In this document: positions 10,833 through 21,007 of the stretch, piece by piece
Numbering within the stretch: position 1 is the stretch's first letter
Layout: each line of letters opens with the position of its first letter
Assembly: GCA_024364735.1 (NCBI GenBank)
Contig: JAGFNQ010000731.1
Span: forward strand, 61,521 to 125,520
DNA from: Boesenbergia rotunda
Lineage: Eukaryota > Streptophyta > Magnoliopsida > Zingiberales > Zingiberaceae
DNA: 64,000 bases
Direction: 5' to 3'
Notes under the pieces: generated by a model
Databases searched by the model: none
The model's input: the letters and a program-made list of their open reading frames with translations, nothing else
What the model was told of the DNA's origin: nothing
Translations under genes and position numbers: made by a program

Positions 10833-10983
10833 GTCCTCGTGATGCTGCTGGAGCGTGGGCCGCCACGCGTCTGACCGGCTTATTCGACCCCGATCGGGAT
10901 CGAGAAATGGGTTGAAGCCTCCGAGCCAGGAGGAGTTGGAGGCCGACCCGCTCGACCCTGCTCGTTGTCGGCCGAATAGTAGG
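10833..10983 (-). mobile_element. Distal fragment of gypsy O LTR
   Basis: GC-rich sequence between two LTR copies. It repeats the text GTGGGC-CGCCACGCGTC seen at about 8530-8550 in the proximal LTR part, which supports membership of the same LTR or a partial duplication of it. Confidence 0.45.
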
Positions 10984-13116
10984 TGTTGATGCAGTCTGAC
11001 CCTGATTGTTGTTTTGGTGTTGACATCGATTTTAATTTAGGTTGATGGTTATGATGATTATGATTAAGTCCTGATCGGGGATCAGGCATGGTATGGAAAA
11101 TCCTAGCTTGGAGGGCTAGGTGTTGAAAAATCCTAACCTGGAGGGTTAGGTGTTGAAAAGTCCTAATTCGGAAGGGTTGGGTGAAAAGTCCTAGCTTGGA
11201 GGGCTAGGTGAAAAGTCCTAACTTGGAGGGTTAGGTGAAAAGTCCCAACTTGGAGAGTTAGGTGAAAAACCCTGGCTTGGAGGGTCAGGTCCTAGCTTGG
11301 AAGGCTAGGTATGGAAAGTTCTAACTCGGAAGGTTGGGTGAAAAGTCCTAGCTTGGAGGGCTAGGTGAAAAGTCCTAACTTGGAGGGTTAGATGAAAAGT
11401 CCCAACTGGAGAGTTAGTGGAAAACCCCTGGCTTGGAGGGTCAAGTCCTAGCTTGAAGGGCTAGGTTGGATGAAATCCTAGCTTGGAGGGCTAGGTTGGA
11501 GCCCCTGGATCGGTCTAGTGACCGATCAGGGAGTTGGCACGATGACTGATCGGTCTGGTGACCGATCCAGCGATGACTGATCGGTCTGGTGACCGATCAG
11601 GGAGTATGCGTTTCACCCATTGCTTGGCTCTTGATCGGTCTGGTGACCGATCAGGGAGCAAACAGTGAGGTTAAGTTCCCTTGCTGATCTACTCCTGATC
11701 GGTCTGGTGACCGATCAGGATCATTGTGCAGATCGTTCTGGAGAACGATCCAGCGTCACGGGTTCCTCTCTATGATCGATCAGAATGGAGCCTGATCTGT
11801 CTGGTCATGACTTGATCGGTCTAGTGACCGATTAGGAGGCTCCCTGATCGATCCGGTGACCGATCAGGAGGTTTGGACTGCGAAGCTCAGAAATCGCCCA
11901 GTAATAGGGTGGATCGGTCTGGTGATCGATCCACAATCTGGGATCGGTCTGGTGATCGATCCAGGAGAATCCCAAAGAAATCGCGATTTCTGATTAAGCA
12001 TTGGGGACCGATCAGAACGAAGCCTGATCGGTCTGGACCCAGCCTGATCGGTCTGGTGACCGATCAGGAGGCTCTCTGATCGGTCCGGTGACCGATCACT
12101 TTAATTCAAAATGCACTGTCAGACACTCTGATCGCGTCTGAACGTATCCGATTCTCTGCGCTTAACATCTGATATATGATTTGCTGCTTGATATGTTGTC
12201 CTAATACTCTGATTAAGCTGCAGGTGACAGGGAAGGATTCAAACACTCAAGGAGAGTCAATGGAGACCTTTCCTTGGAGCAGGTTTGTTTGTTTTTCCAT
12301 CTCAGGTTGCAACGAGCACTGGCGATGGCTGGAGCTGCTGTCTGGGGTTGGTCTGAGAGAGGCTCAGGGAGTCCAGAGGAGCTCAGTGGTAGCTGGTGGT
12401 TGCAGGTGAGCAGCTGGAGGCTGCGGGGAGATGGTGTCACCTGATACTCAGTGGAGGAACAAAAGGAGCGGAGAAGAGTTGGCTCTGTAGAGTTTCTGCT
12501 GCTTGAGTTCTTGCTGCGACTTTGTGTTCTCCACAACTTGCTTGCGTGTTCTGAACTTCCATCACTTTGAGCAAGCTACTGCAATCTTGAAGCAACCATC
12601 CCTTGCTTGAGCACTTGGAGGAAAGAACAAGAGGCTTCGAGTCCAACAGCGAGAAGACACGGGGAAAGGGTTCTTGCATGAGATCGTCGCTGGGTGGAGC
12701 TCAGGAGGAAGCTTGCTGTGTTCTTGTCTTTGCTAGTGCTAAGTAAAATCTTTCTTGTGTTTCATTGTGCTTAAACCTATATCTGTGATTGAAACGCTGT
12801 GGAGAGGTTTCTCCACCGAGAAGGAGGTTGCTATCTATCCGGTGTTAACCGGGGCTTGATCTGCCGACGATCAAGGGATCGCCCACCTTACGAGCACGCC
12901 AAGGAGTAGGGGCAAGTTATCCCCGAACCTTGTAAACCCTCCTTGTTAGCGATCTTGTTTGTTTGTTTGTGTTCTTTGCATTTCTGCATTTCTCAGTTTC
13001 AATTGTTTCTTCCGCTGTGCTACTAACAAATTGAGTGCAGAAGTTTGAAAAGTTTTAAGTCCAAGTGTTTGGCTATATTCACCCCCCCCCCCTCTCTAGC
13101 CATCCGAACTCCAACA
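10984..13116 (+). mobile_element. Second copia-type LTR of the same family (2133 bp)
   Basis: Starts TGTTGATGCAGTCTGACC and ends ACTCCAACA. It is collinear with the LTR at 8629-10827, including the satellite (about 11095-11505), the GATCGGTC hairpin array (about 11510-12105) and the C-rich end. The flanks GTAGG (left) and TTGGG (right) do not match, so a clean duplication is absent. No primer site follows, so it is not an ordinary 5' LTR. Confidence 0.85.
11510..12105. repeat. GATCGGTC/GACCGATC hairpin array, second LTR
   Basis: About fourteen hairpin units as in the first copy, including the GATCGTTC/GAACGATC variant at about 11730. Most variants therefore predate the split of the two copies. 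Confidence 0.8.
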
Positions 13117-14149
13117 TTGGGGACCCCAAGGGTGAGGTCTTCGTTGGTCCACCTGTTGGACCTCCATGGCGCCAGGCTGTCTGGCGGAGCGAACCGACCT
13201 ACCCGTCGGCAAAGCCGAGATCAATAGTAGAAAAGTGATTAGTTATTTCTCAAATATTTATGGTTTGATTCTTACCTATAATAAATTTTATAAGAATTTT
13301 TTCTTTAAAGGGACACACAACACTAAGATGTTGAACTTCTGAATCGCTCACCGTGAACACTTCCCAATTTACTCTGACGGTCGGCGGGAAACTTCCATAG
13401 GACTGTGTCAGTCGCCTCAAATTCGACGTTACACAACCTGGTTAATCATTTTTGTCCCCACGGAATGGATTGATACTTAACGTGTGTGGCATTGGTATTT
13501 TGAGGTCTAGAAGTTAAAATCTGACAAAGTAGTGTGTCACTCTCTCTATATGCTAGCAATAGCATCTGGACTAGAAGCTCTCATAATTACCTTCTTCGTA
13601 TTAATTCCAAAATGGGTTAATGGAGATGTTGATAATAAGCGAATGTCTTTCTCATATGCAGAAGCATTCATAACTTACTATTCGAGTATTGAATAAGTTG
13701 ATCTAAAAGAGTAGCTTCTTTTTGATAAGAGAAGGATCTCTTTAGAAAGGCTTATTATGATTATGATTATTATTATTATTAATTTATATTAATCAATTGT
13801 TAATTGATTGTTTCATAACATCAGAGCGTGTGCACAATCATTTTCGATGACCTCATTTTATTAATCAATCAATTAATTTCTAATGATGAATTAAGTATAA
13901 TTGCTTAATAGTCCTATAAGAATCGACACGTCTATTTTAGTTAACATTGGTGTATGTTCCTAAACCTTAATTATTCATGTGCGAACTAACACTTTTATCA
14001 AATCATATGGAAGGGATCTTTTATCACTCAAATAATGAAAATTATTAATTTCTCATTCGACAAATAATTAAATGGTTGCTCATGTCCATATTATTCGACA
14101 AATTAGTTAGTAAAAACCAATTTCTAACCATTAATCATTAATCCTTTAA

Positions 14150-14198
14150 TTTTCTAAATGAAACTCAATTTCCTCGTAAACTAATCAAAACTAATCAG

Positions 14199-14257
<59 letters not shown>

Positions 14258-14319
14258 TATATATATATAATTTTCTAAATGAAACTCAATTTCCTCGTAA
14301 ACTAATCAAAACTAATCAG

Positions 14320-14392
<73 letters not shown>
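14150..14392. repeat. Tandem duplication containing (TA)n tracts
   Basis: A 121-bp unit (TTTTCTAAATGAAACTCAAT ... followed by (TA)n) occurs twice in a row, at 14150-14270 and 14271-14392. The unique part is nearly identical in both copies, and each ends in a TA tract of about 65 bp. Confidence 0.9.
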
Positions 14393-14396
<4 letters not shown>

Positions 14397-15956
14397 ATAA
14401 TTTAGATATTTAATTCTTCAAAAATATTAATTTTAAAGATAACTTATTCAACCTCATAAAAATTTTTCACCTATTATCAAGATAAATCTAGATAAAAAAT
14501 AAAAATATTAAAGAAAAATTCAGGATCCTACCTATTGAAGGAAAGCTCAATTAGACATATTTAAGATAGACATGTAAGTAGACAACTAATAGATGTTTGA
14601 GTTAGATTATGTGAAGATAAATATGCACATTAAATAAAAAAAAAGTTAAGAGAATGATAAAAAATAACTTGATTATAATAATAAAATAAAATAAAATTTA
14701 TTTAAATATAAATAATAATATAATAAGAATAAATCGAATCCAACTCATTTAGTAAGATAACTGGGTTGTTATTGTAATCAATTGTTAATGAAATGGTTAA
14801 TAGTTTTGACCGTGTGAACAATCATTTTCAGTTACCCATTGTATTAATTAATTAATTAATCAATTAATTTTTAATAATTAATTAAATATAAATTAATAGT
14901 ATAGGTGAAATCATTATCTTCACGGCTCTATAAATAACGAATGACTTCATCTAACAATAAGAACTTATAAAGAGAGATTGAGACAGTTAATAAAATATTT
15001 TGTATCCATTAGAAATGGATCCCAAATTTATTAATAATAATACTATTGTATAAACTAATTACGAAAGCCAATGAATGAGAACCATTAATTAATTATAAAT
15101 TGTAACATTGTAGCAACCAATTCTTTGATGAATTAAGTATGAATGATTAATAGTCCTATGAGAGTTAGGCACGCATATTTTGATTACTAGAGTAGTAGAG
15201 TCTACACGTGTTCATAAAAGCCAATACTCGAACGAATCTTTTATCACAAAAATAATCAAAAATATTAAGCCCTCGGGTAATAAAGCAACGTCGAGTTCTA
15301 AATGGATTTAAATTTTTTTAAGATATTAGTTTCTGGATGAGAAATCATGTACGTTTTTGGATTTATCTGGTACGTGAGGATTGGCAGTTCATTTTTAAAA
15401 TTAATTGAATCGTAAAAATTAAACATTTAAATTGTTTTTAAAAAAATAATCAAAAGCATTAATTTTTCATTCGCCAAATGGCATGAATAGGCGTGCATGT
15501 CCATATTCCTCAGCTAATTAGTTAGCACAAATCAATTTCCAAGAATTTAATCCCTAATCCTTGAATTTTCCCAATGAAACTCAATTTCCTAGTAAACTTA
15601 TCAAAACTTCATTAAGTTCTCCACACATTAATCCATCTCTCTCTCCTGTTTTTTTTAATCCAAGTATCAAACTCTTCAGATCAATTATCGCTTGGACCAC
15701 AAAAGTTTCCAACAGATCATAGGATAAATTGAGAAAGCACATCGAAACTCATCCTAATAACTAAGGGGGGGTGTTCGATCCCCAGCTACGATGTATTTTG
15801 CAGGAATTTTTCCTCCAAATGGGGCGCGAACCCTGGGACGCTGGGCTTCTAGCTGGCCACCGCGAGCGCTTCCCGATTTACCCTGGTGACCGGTGGAAAA
15901 CTTCCGTGGGGCCGGGCCGGTCATCCCAGGTTCAATTTATCTGCTGCCTGGTTCAT

Positions 15957-16192
15957 CTAACTAAGGGGGTGTTTGATTTGTGTCATTTTCCATTTTCATT
16001 TTCTAAAAAATCACATTTTCTAATTTTCTGGAAAATGATTTTTTTTATTCTCCAGTTTTCCAGAAAACGCTATATTTTTTTCTGGAAAATAAAACTGAAA
16101 AATATAAATCAAACCTGTTTTTCAGAAAACTACATTTTCTACAGAAAATGAAAATGAAAAATAGATTGAAAAATGCAAACCAAATGTTTTTG
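15957..16192. mobile_element. MITE-like hairpin element
   Basis: The left end GGGGGTGTTTGATTTG runs into CATTTTCATTTTCT. The right end has the complementary AGAAAATGAAAATG and then GCAAACCAAATG. The interior is also rich in complementary TTTTC/GAAAA runs, so the whole 235 bp folds back. The GTTTG/CAAAC ends are common in hAT-like MITEs. No clear target duplication was identified. Confidence 0.5.
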
Positions 16193-16442
16193 GATTCGCT
16201 ATCCATTAAATAGAAAAAAAACACATTAATCCATCGATGCTTTATATAAAGGATGCTAAACCTCTGTCCACACAATTAATTAATCAATCTCTGCTCTTCT
16301 TAATTAATTCACATAATTATTGGCGAGCGAGAAGTTTTATCAGCAAATAATTAAAATAGCTATATATCGATCCATTCTCAAATGCCAATGCAATTGAAGA
16401 TGGGAGTGCCATATATAACAAACAATTGCAATTGAAGGAGTT

Positions 16443-16444
<2 letters not shown>

Positions 16445-16518
<74 letters not shown>

Positions 16519-16843
16519 TAGATCTCCTACGGATCGCGAGGTGTGGACCGCACTGCATGACTGATCAGGGACTTCCCCGATCGGTCACGCACGGCGCTGT
16601 GCTCCCGTGTTGATCGGACACCATTGGCGGCCTTCGGCTGCCGCCCCCGAACAAAACTATAACCCTAGAGGGTGCGGTGAACCCTAGGGGTAGTGATGAA
16701 CCCATCAACGCGGTGAACCTAGGGGTAGCGGTGAACCCGTCGGCGTACGTGACCGATCAGGCAACTGCTGATCGGTCACCGTGATCGATCAGCCATTGTT
16801 GCGCACGTGGTCCGCAGGGATCAGTCCGCTGGAGATTAAATTC

Positions 16844-16918
<75 letters not shown>
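16445..16918. mobile_element. Hairpin element embedded in a (TA)n microsatellite
   Basis: (TA)n at 16445-16515, a GC-rich core at 16516-16848, and (TA)n again at 16849-16918. The core has imperfect inverted arms of about 80-90 bp. The left arm has GATCTCCTACGGATC ... GGACCGC ... GATCGGTCACG. The right arm has, in complement, AATCTCCAGCGGA ... GGACCACG ... GATCGGTCACG. The centre holds short tandem GGTGAACCC units. The (TA)n-core-(TA)n arrangement resembles rice Micron elements. Confidence 0.6.
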
Positions 16919-16926
<8 letters not shown>

Positions 16927-17190
16927 AGTTTGTTAGATAATGTGCTTGCAGAATAATTACTTTAGTAAAAGAAATAGAAAAAAAGAAAGAAAAGAATATA
17001 GAAGAAAACAAAGCAAGCTAAAGATGCCAAGGGTATCTTACAAGCCTTAAATTCTAAAGAAGATTTTTTACTTTAGTAAAAGAAAAAGAAATGAAAAGAA
17101 AAGAAAAGAAATTACATGCGTAAATAAATCCAACAAAGATTTTAGTTTGCCACACGCCTTGAATTCCATTGCAGCTTGCGTGAGATGTAG

Positions 17191-17191
<1 letters not shown>
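16919..17191. other. AT-rich stretch upstream of the NLR gene
   Basis: A-rich non-coding sequence in which TACTTTAGTAAAAGAAA occurs twice (about 16960 and 17069), as the start of a degenerate duplication of roughly 108 bp. No promoter element could be assigned with confidence. Confidence 0.4.

Positions 17192-17262
<71 letters not shown>
17192..17262. repeat. (TA)n microsatellite
   Basis: About 35 uninterrupted TA units, 150 bp upstream of the NLR start codon. Confidence 0.95.
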
Positions 17263-17265
<3 letters not shown>

Positions 17266-17412
17266 TTTATTTATTCTACTCATTCATGAGCAAAAGAATA
17301 TATACTTAATTTGCTTTGCTTGTGGTGTTGGCAAATGAAAGATACTACCACTATATCTCTCCGCCATTAATCGCATAAACTACTCATTCTTCACTAGCAA
17401 ATTGAAGAAATT

Positions 17413-19316
17413 ATGTTAGTGTCCTCGGAATTGAAGCATCTATTGCTGCAAGTGCTACCATCACCTGTCATGATGGCACAAGGCCGCTTGCTATGTATCC
17501 AAAATCACTTGGCCATGGTTTGTGATGGCCTTTGGGCTATCAATTCAATGATCATTATCCCTGAGATGGCAATGTTTTATATCAAAAATTTAACTACGTG
17601 GTCTGGGTTTGATCTAATGTTAGATGTGCCTGCAGAATTTACAGATTGGGAGACAGATGTGGCTGCAGCAATTATAGATGTGGGAGAGTTACTCGGTCGA
17701 ATCATGGATTGGGAAGCAGTAAGTTTGCACTCTCGGCGCCATGTTATTCTAGTGGAGCTGAAAGAGATGTTGTGCGACTTGAATTCTCTTGTGCTGAGAG
17801 GATATGCGATGGGTCTTCGGAGAGACCCTATGACTTCTATGAACCCACTCCAAGAAGACTACTCAATTATCCTAAAAAATGAGGCGGTGGGTAGAGATGA
17901 AGATCTAGAGAAACTCATTGTAATCTTTCAACGACAACAACTAGTACCATATTCCAACAACGATGATAGCAACCCATTTGTAGTTGTCATACATGGCGAG
18001 CTAGGAGTTGGGAAGACGACCTTGGCACAGATGATCTACCACCACACTTGGGTTCGCCAACAATTTCATCATCGCGTATGGGTGGATCTACTCGATGTCT
18101 CTTCTACCTCCAAGATGATTAAGATAATCGGAAAAGAATTTGTAAGGTCCATGAACAATGAAGATTATAATTGTGATCATCAAAAATTACATCTAGGGTT
18201 GCTGCCACTACAAGCCATGTGGGAATATATTAATGAGCAACTCGATGGGAGACGATATTTGTTGGTGCTTCATTGTCAAGATTTGCATAGTTTGACACAA
18301 CAAGAGTGGAATGAGTTGAAGAACAACCTGTTACGAGTGGGCGGGCCTAGGAGTGGAGTCTTGGTCATCCTCAAATCCTCAGCACAATCGATATCAATAA
18401 GTGATTTGCAAGGTAGTTTTCTATATGGGGAGAAGGATATAACAACATACTGCTTGAATCCCTTATCGGTGGATGCATGGGTGGAATTATTCATGAGACA
18501 CGCAGCAACGACGACAATCCCCTCATCGAAGCTGCAGGACAAATCAGATAAGGATGAGCTCATTTCATTTACTAAGCAACACTTCCCGAACATGATTGGT
18601 CAAACTTTTGCGACAAAGTTGTTGGGATTGTTAAGCCACCATAATATTCAGGCAACATATAAACCCATAATAGCAGACATTTTTATGATTATGAATTTTT
18701 CGTTGATCATCGGACGATCACTCCAATATCATTGCCTACTTGGTGGCGGTGTATATATTGATGATGAGTATGGCGCCAGCTCACACATGGTGACGTCTGG
18801 TATTGATAATGACATCATCTTACACATGTTGACCGCCGAATACCTCATACCAACTGAAGGCCTTGAACCAGGTTGGATCGAACAGTATGAAAGATTGTTT
18901 ACACGTTTACTATATTCCACAAGGATATTATTAGAAATCCACTCTCAAAGGATGATCCACCTACATATGAAGGTTCCGGAAGATTCAACTACTATTCCAA
19001 GGTTGTGTCGCTATTTGTGTTTGGAAATTAATCCCAAAGCGATACCATTTCGACTGCCGACCATGCCAGTTGAGGTGAGCAAGAAGCTTATAGCATTGAT
19101 CTTTCAAGAAGGAGAAGATGAGGCAACGACACCAGAAGATGATGAGGAAATAACACTTCAAGTATACAAAAAAAGACGCATGGAAGCAACAACTGCAATA
19201 TCGAAGTTCCTCGACAAGATGTCGGTAAGACTTGTACATTTGCGTATATTACTTATAGAAACTAGTATGATCCAAAGGCTACCTGGTGAAGTTAGCAAGT
19301 TGGTTAACTTGAGATG
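17413..19316 (+). pseudogene. NBS-LRR (CC-type) resistance gene, 3' truncated by Athila LTR
   Basis: Nucleotide-binding immune receptor of the non-TIR class. Residues 1-150 look like a worn coiled-coil N-terminal domain. The P-loop GELGVGKTTLA is at residues 195-205. An RNBS-A-like stretch is FHHRVWVDLLD (218-228). Kinase-2 should end in LLVLDD but reads LLVLHCQD (283-290), so both acidic residues are lost. An RNBS-B-like stretch is GPRSGVLVILKSS (311-323), and an RNBS-C-like one is LNPLSVDAWVELFMRHA (348-364). GLPLA is not recognisable, and the winged-helix LW-AEG motif reads HMLTAEYLI (471-479). One leucine-rich repeat begins at about 607 (LVHLRILLIETSMIQRLP). Residue 634 is the last host codon (19312-19314). 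The following 14 residues are encoded by the LTR. There is no internal stop or frameshift. Nucleotide hydrolysis is unlikely, and the LRR domain is missing. The start at 17413 is the first ATG of the open frame. Confidence 0.85.
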
Positions 19317-21007
19317 TGATAGGCCCAAAATGGAGTGTCACGAATGGGTCACAAATTGATTAAGTGTCGAAAACCCACGGCTCACAAAAGAAAAGTGCAG
19401 TGTAGGGGCCTCGAGTCGTATTTTTCACAAGGACTAGTAGTAGCTTTGCTTGAAGTTAGGCTTAGGGATCTTTTTGGGGTTTTCGATGTAAAATGGGGGG
19501 TTTTGGTATTTTCAAACAATTCTTTAAATGCAAAAAGAGAGAAAACCAGTGAAGATTCAAAGCTAACAAAATGTGAATATTATGCTAAATGTAATGAACT
19601 AATGAGCCGATTAAACTAACCATGAGTTCCGAAAATTACCAACTAAACACTTAGATTGAAACTAATCCTAGAGCAGGAACTAAAATATATTAACTAACTA
19701 ACTAACAAATTTACTTGCTAATCAGTTAACCGATTATGGACTTGAGCTAGATCTAAAGAACCTAAACCTATGGCAGGAACTAACCCCTAATATGAAGCAG
19801 ATAAATTTGCAGAAATTTAGAGAACTGAATTCAAATTGCAGAAATTCAAAATGCTGAAAGCTGAAACTAATGGTGAGTTACTACGTAGCAACAATTGAAA
19901 TGAAACAAGTCAGAATTCAGGAATAGCAGCGAATGAAGAAAACGATTTGCAGAATCGAAACTTAAACTATTCTAACATCACTCGACTTCAATCAAACAGC
20001 ACAAGCTACACTACTTGGCGTCACCCAAGAGCTGAAAATGATCCAGAAATCAACCAGAAATCTTCTGGAAACCGTATGGACTTGGCTCTGAACAGATCTG
20101 AAGATCTTCACTTGAGAAACCCTCTCGCGATCAGAAAATCAGAGTCAAACAGAGTTAATGAGGCAAATGGCTGGAAGCTGTCCGATCCATTGCGATTTCA
20201 GGCGAGAATTGATTGAGATGCAATGATGAACCTTTGATGAAACTCTCTGAAGCGTGAGGATGGAAAAATCTTGATCTGACTTGATATTGTGGCCACGATA
20301 TGCAAATCAGCAGTGAATTCGCAACAGTTACGGATCCTCGCAAACTCACCCTCGAAACCCTCGAAGCCGAGATTCCAGCTGCCGAAAACCGTCCTCACAA
20401 TCTTTTGAATCTCTCTTACTGATCCTGTAGCTCGTGAGAAGAAGAAGAAATCGAAATGGGGCTTGCCGAGAAGGAAACGAAGAAGGAAAATTGCAGTGAT
20501 GAATAGTGGCGCAGCCACTGTTCACCGTGCCAAAATTTGGCTTTTATACGTGGCTGAACCGGTTCAAAATTGGAGTGGGTTCAATTTGGGTTTAGTGGGA
20601 ATTAGGGATTGGGGAGGATGATTAAGCTTGGATTTGGTCAGTTAAGTTTCTGGATTTGGGTTGAGTCAAACCTTGGCTTGAGTCCTTGATGAGGCTTGGT
20701 TCACATTTTGGGCCTTGAATAAGTATCAACTTGAGTAGGTTGGGCCATTACTTGATTGTGATCTTCTTCCATATTTAAATCCAAAGCCCAAGCCTTTGAT
20801 CATGAGCTAACTTGGTCCAAATTAATTTCCCTACAAAATTCAATTCAAGACAATGAGGAATTTTTACAATAATTGTAGGAAGTTAACTTGATGCATCAAA
20901 ATAATCCTTAATCCTTAAACATGATAAAACATGTAAAATTGAGCACAAATATTCAAGATATGCACAAAATATGAACCCAAATAAGTATGCTAAGTGCCAA
21001 CCTATCA
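19317..21007 (-). repeat. 3' LTR of Athila element G
   Basis: 1691 bp, ends TGATAGG and CCTATCA. The minus-strand TATA box CGTATAAAAG is at 20541-20550. The internal polypurine tract AAGTGTGGGGGAG abuts it at 21008-21020 (minus strand). Confidence 0.85.

Larger units (their letters stand above)
13117..16444. other. AT-rich intergenic region with an internal duplication
   Basis: No ORF of note. After a GC-rich edge (13117-13215) it is AT-rich. Two segments recur about 1.2-2.5 kb apart. Text around CTTCCCAATTTACTCTG and GGGAAACTTCCATAGG (13350-13440) returns diverged at 15860-15945. The stretch around 13895-14200 (GATGAATTAAGTAT, TTTTATCAC, CTCAATTTCCTCGTAAAC) returns at about 15130-15620. This looks like an old segmental duplication or two copies of an unnamed repeat. 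Confidence 0.55.

Noticed and set aside
8629..13116. The tandem and palindromic repeats looked at first like a CRISPR array or bacterial operators
   Set aside because: Units are contiguous or variably spaced, without unique equal-length spacers, inside plant LTRs with target duplications. No cas genes.
8629..13116. LTRs at 8629 and 10984 as the two LTRs of one element
   Set aside because: Only 156 bp lie between, with no primer site or polypurine tract. The first copy has its own CTCTT duplication.
16340..17283. ORFs with long Ile-Tyr repeats on the minus strand
   Set aside because: They are translations of (TA)n microsatellites and have no protein character.
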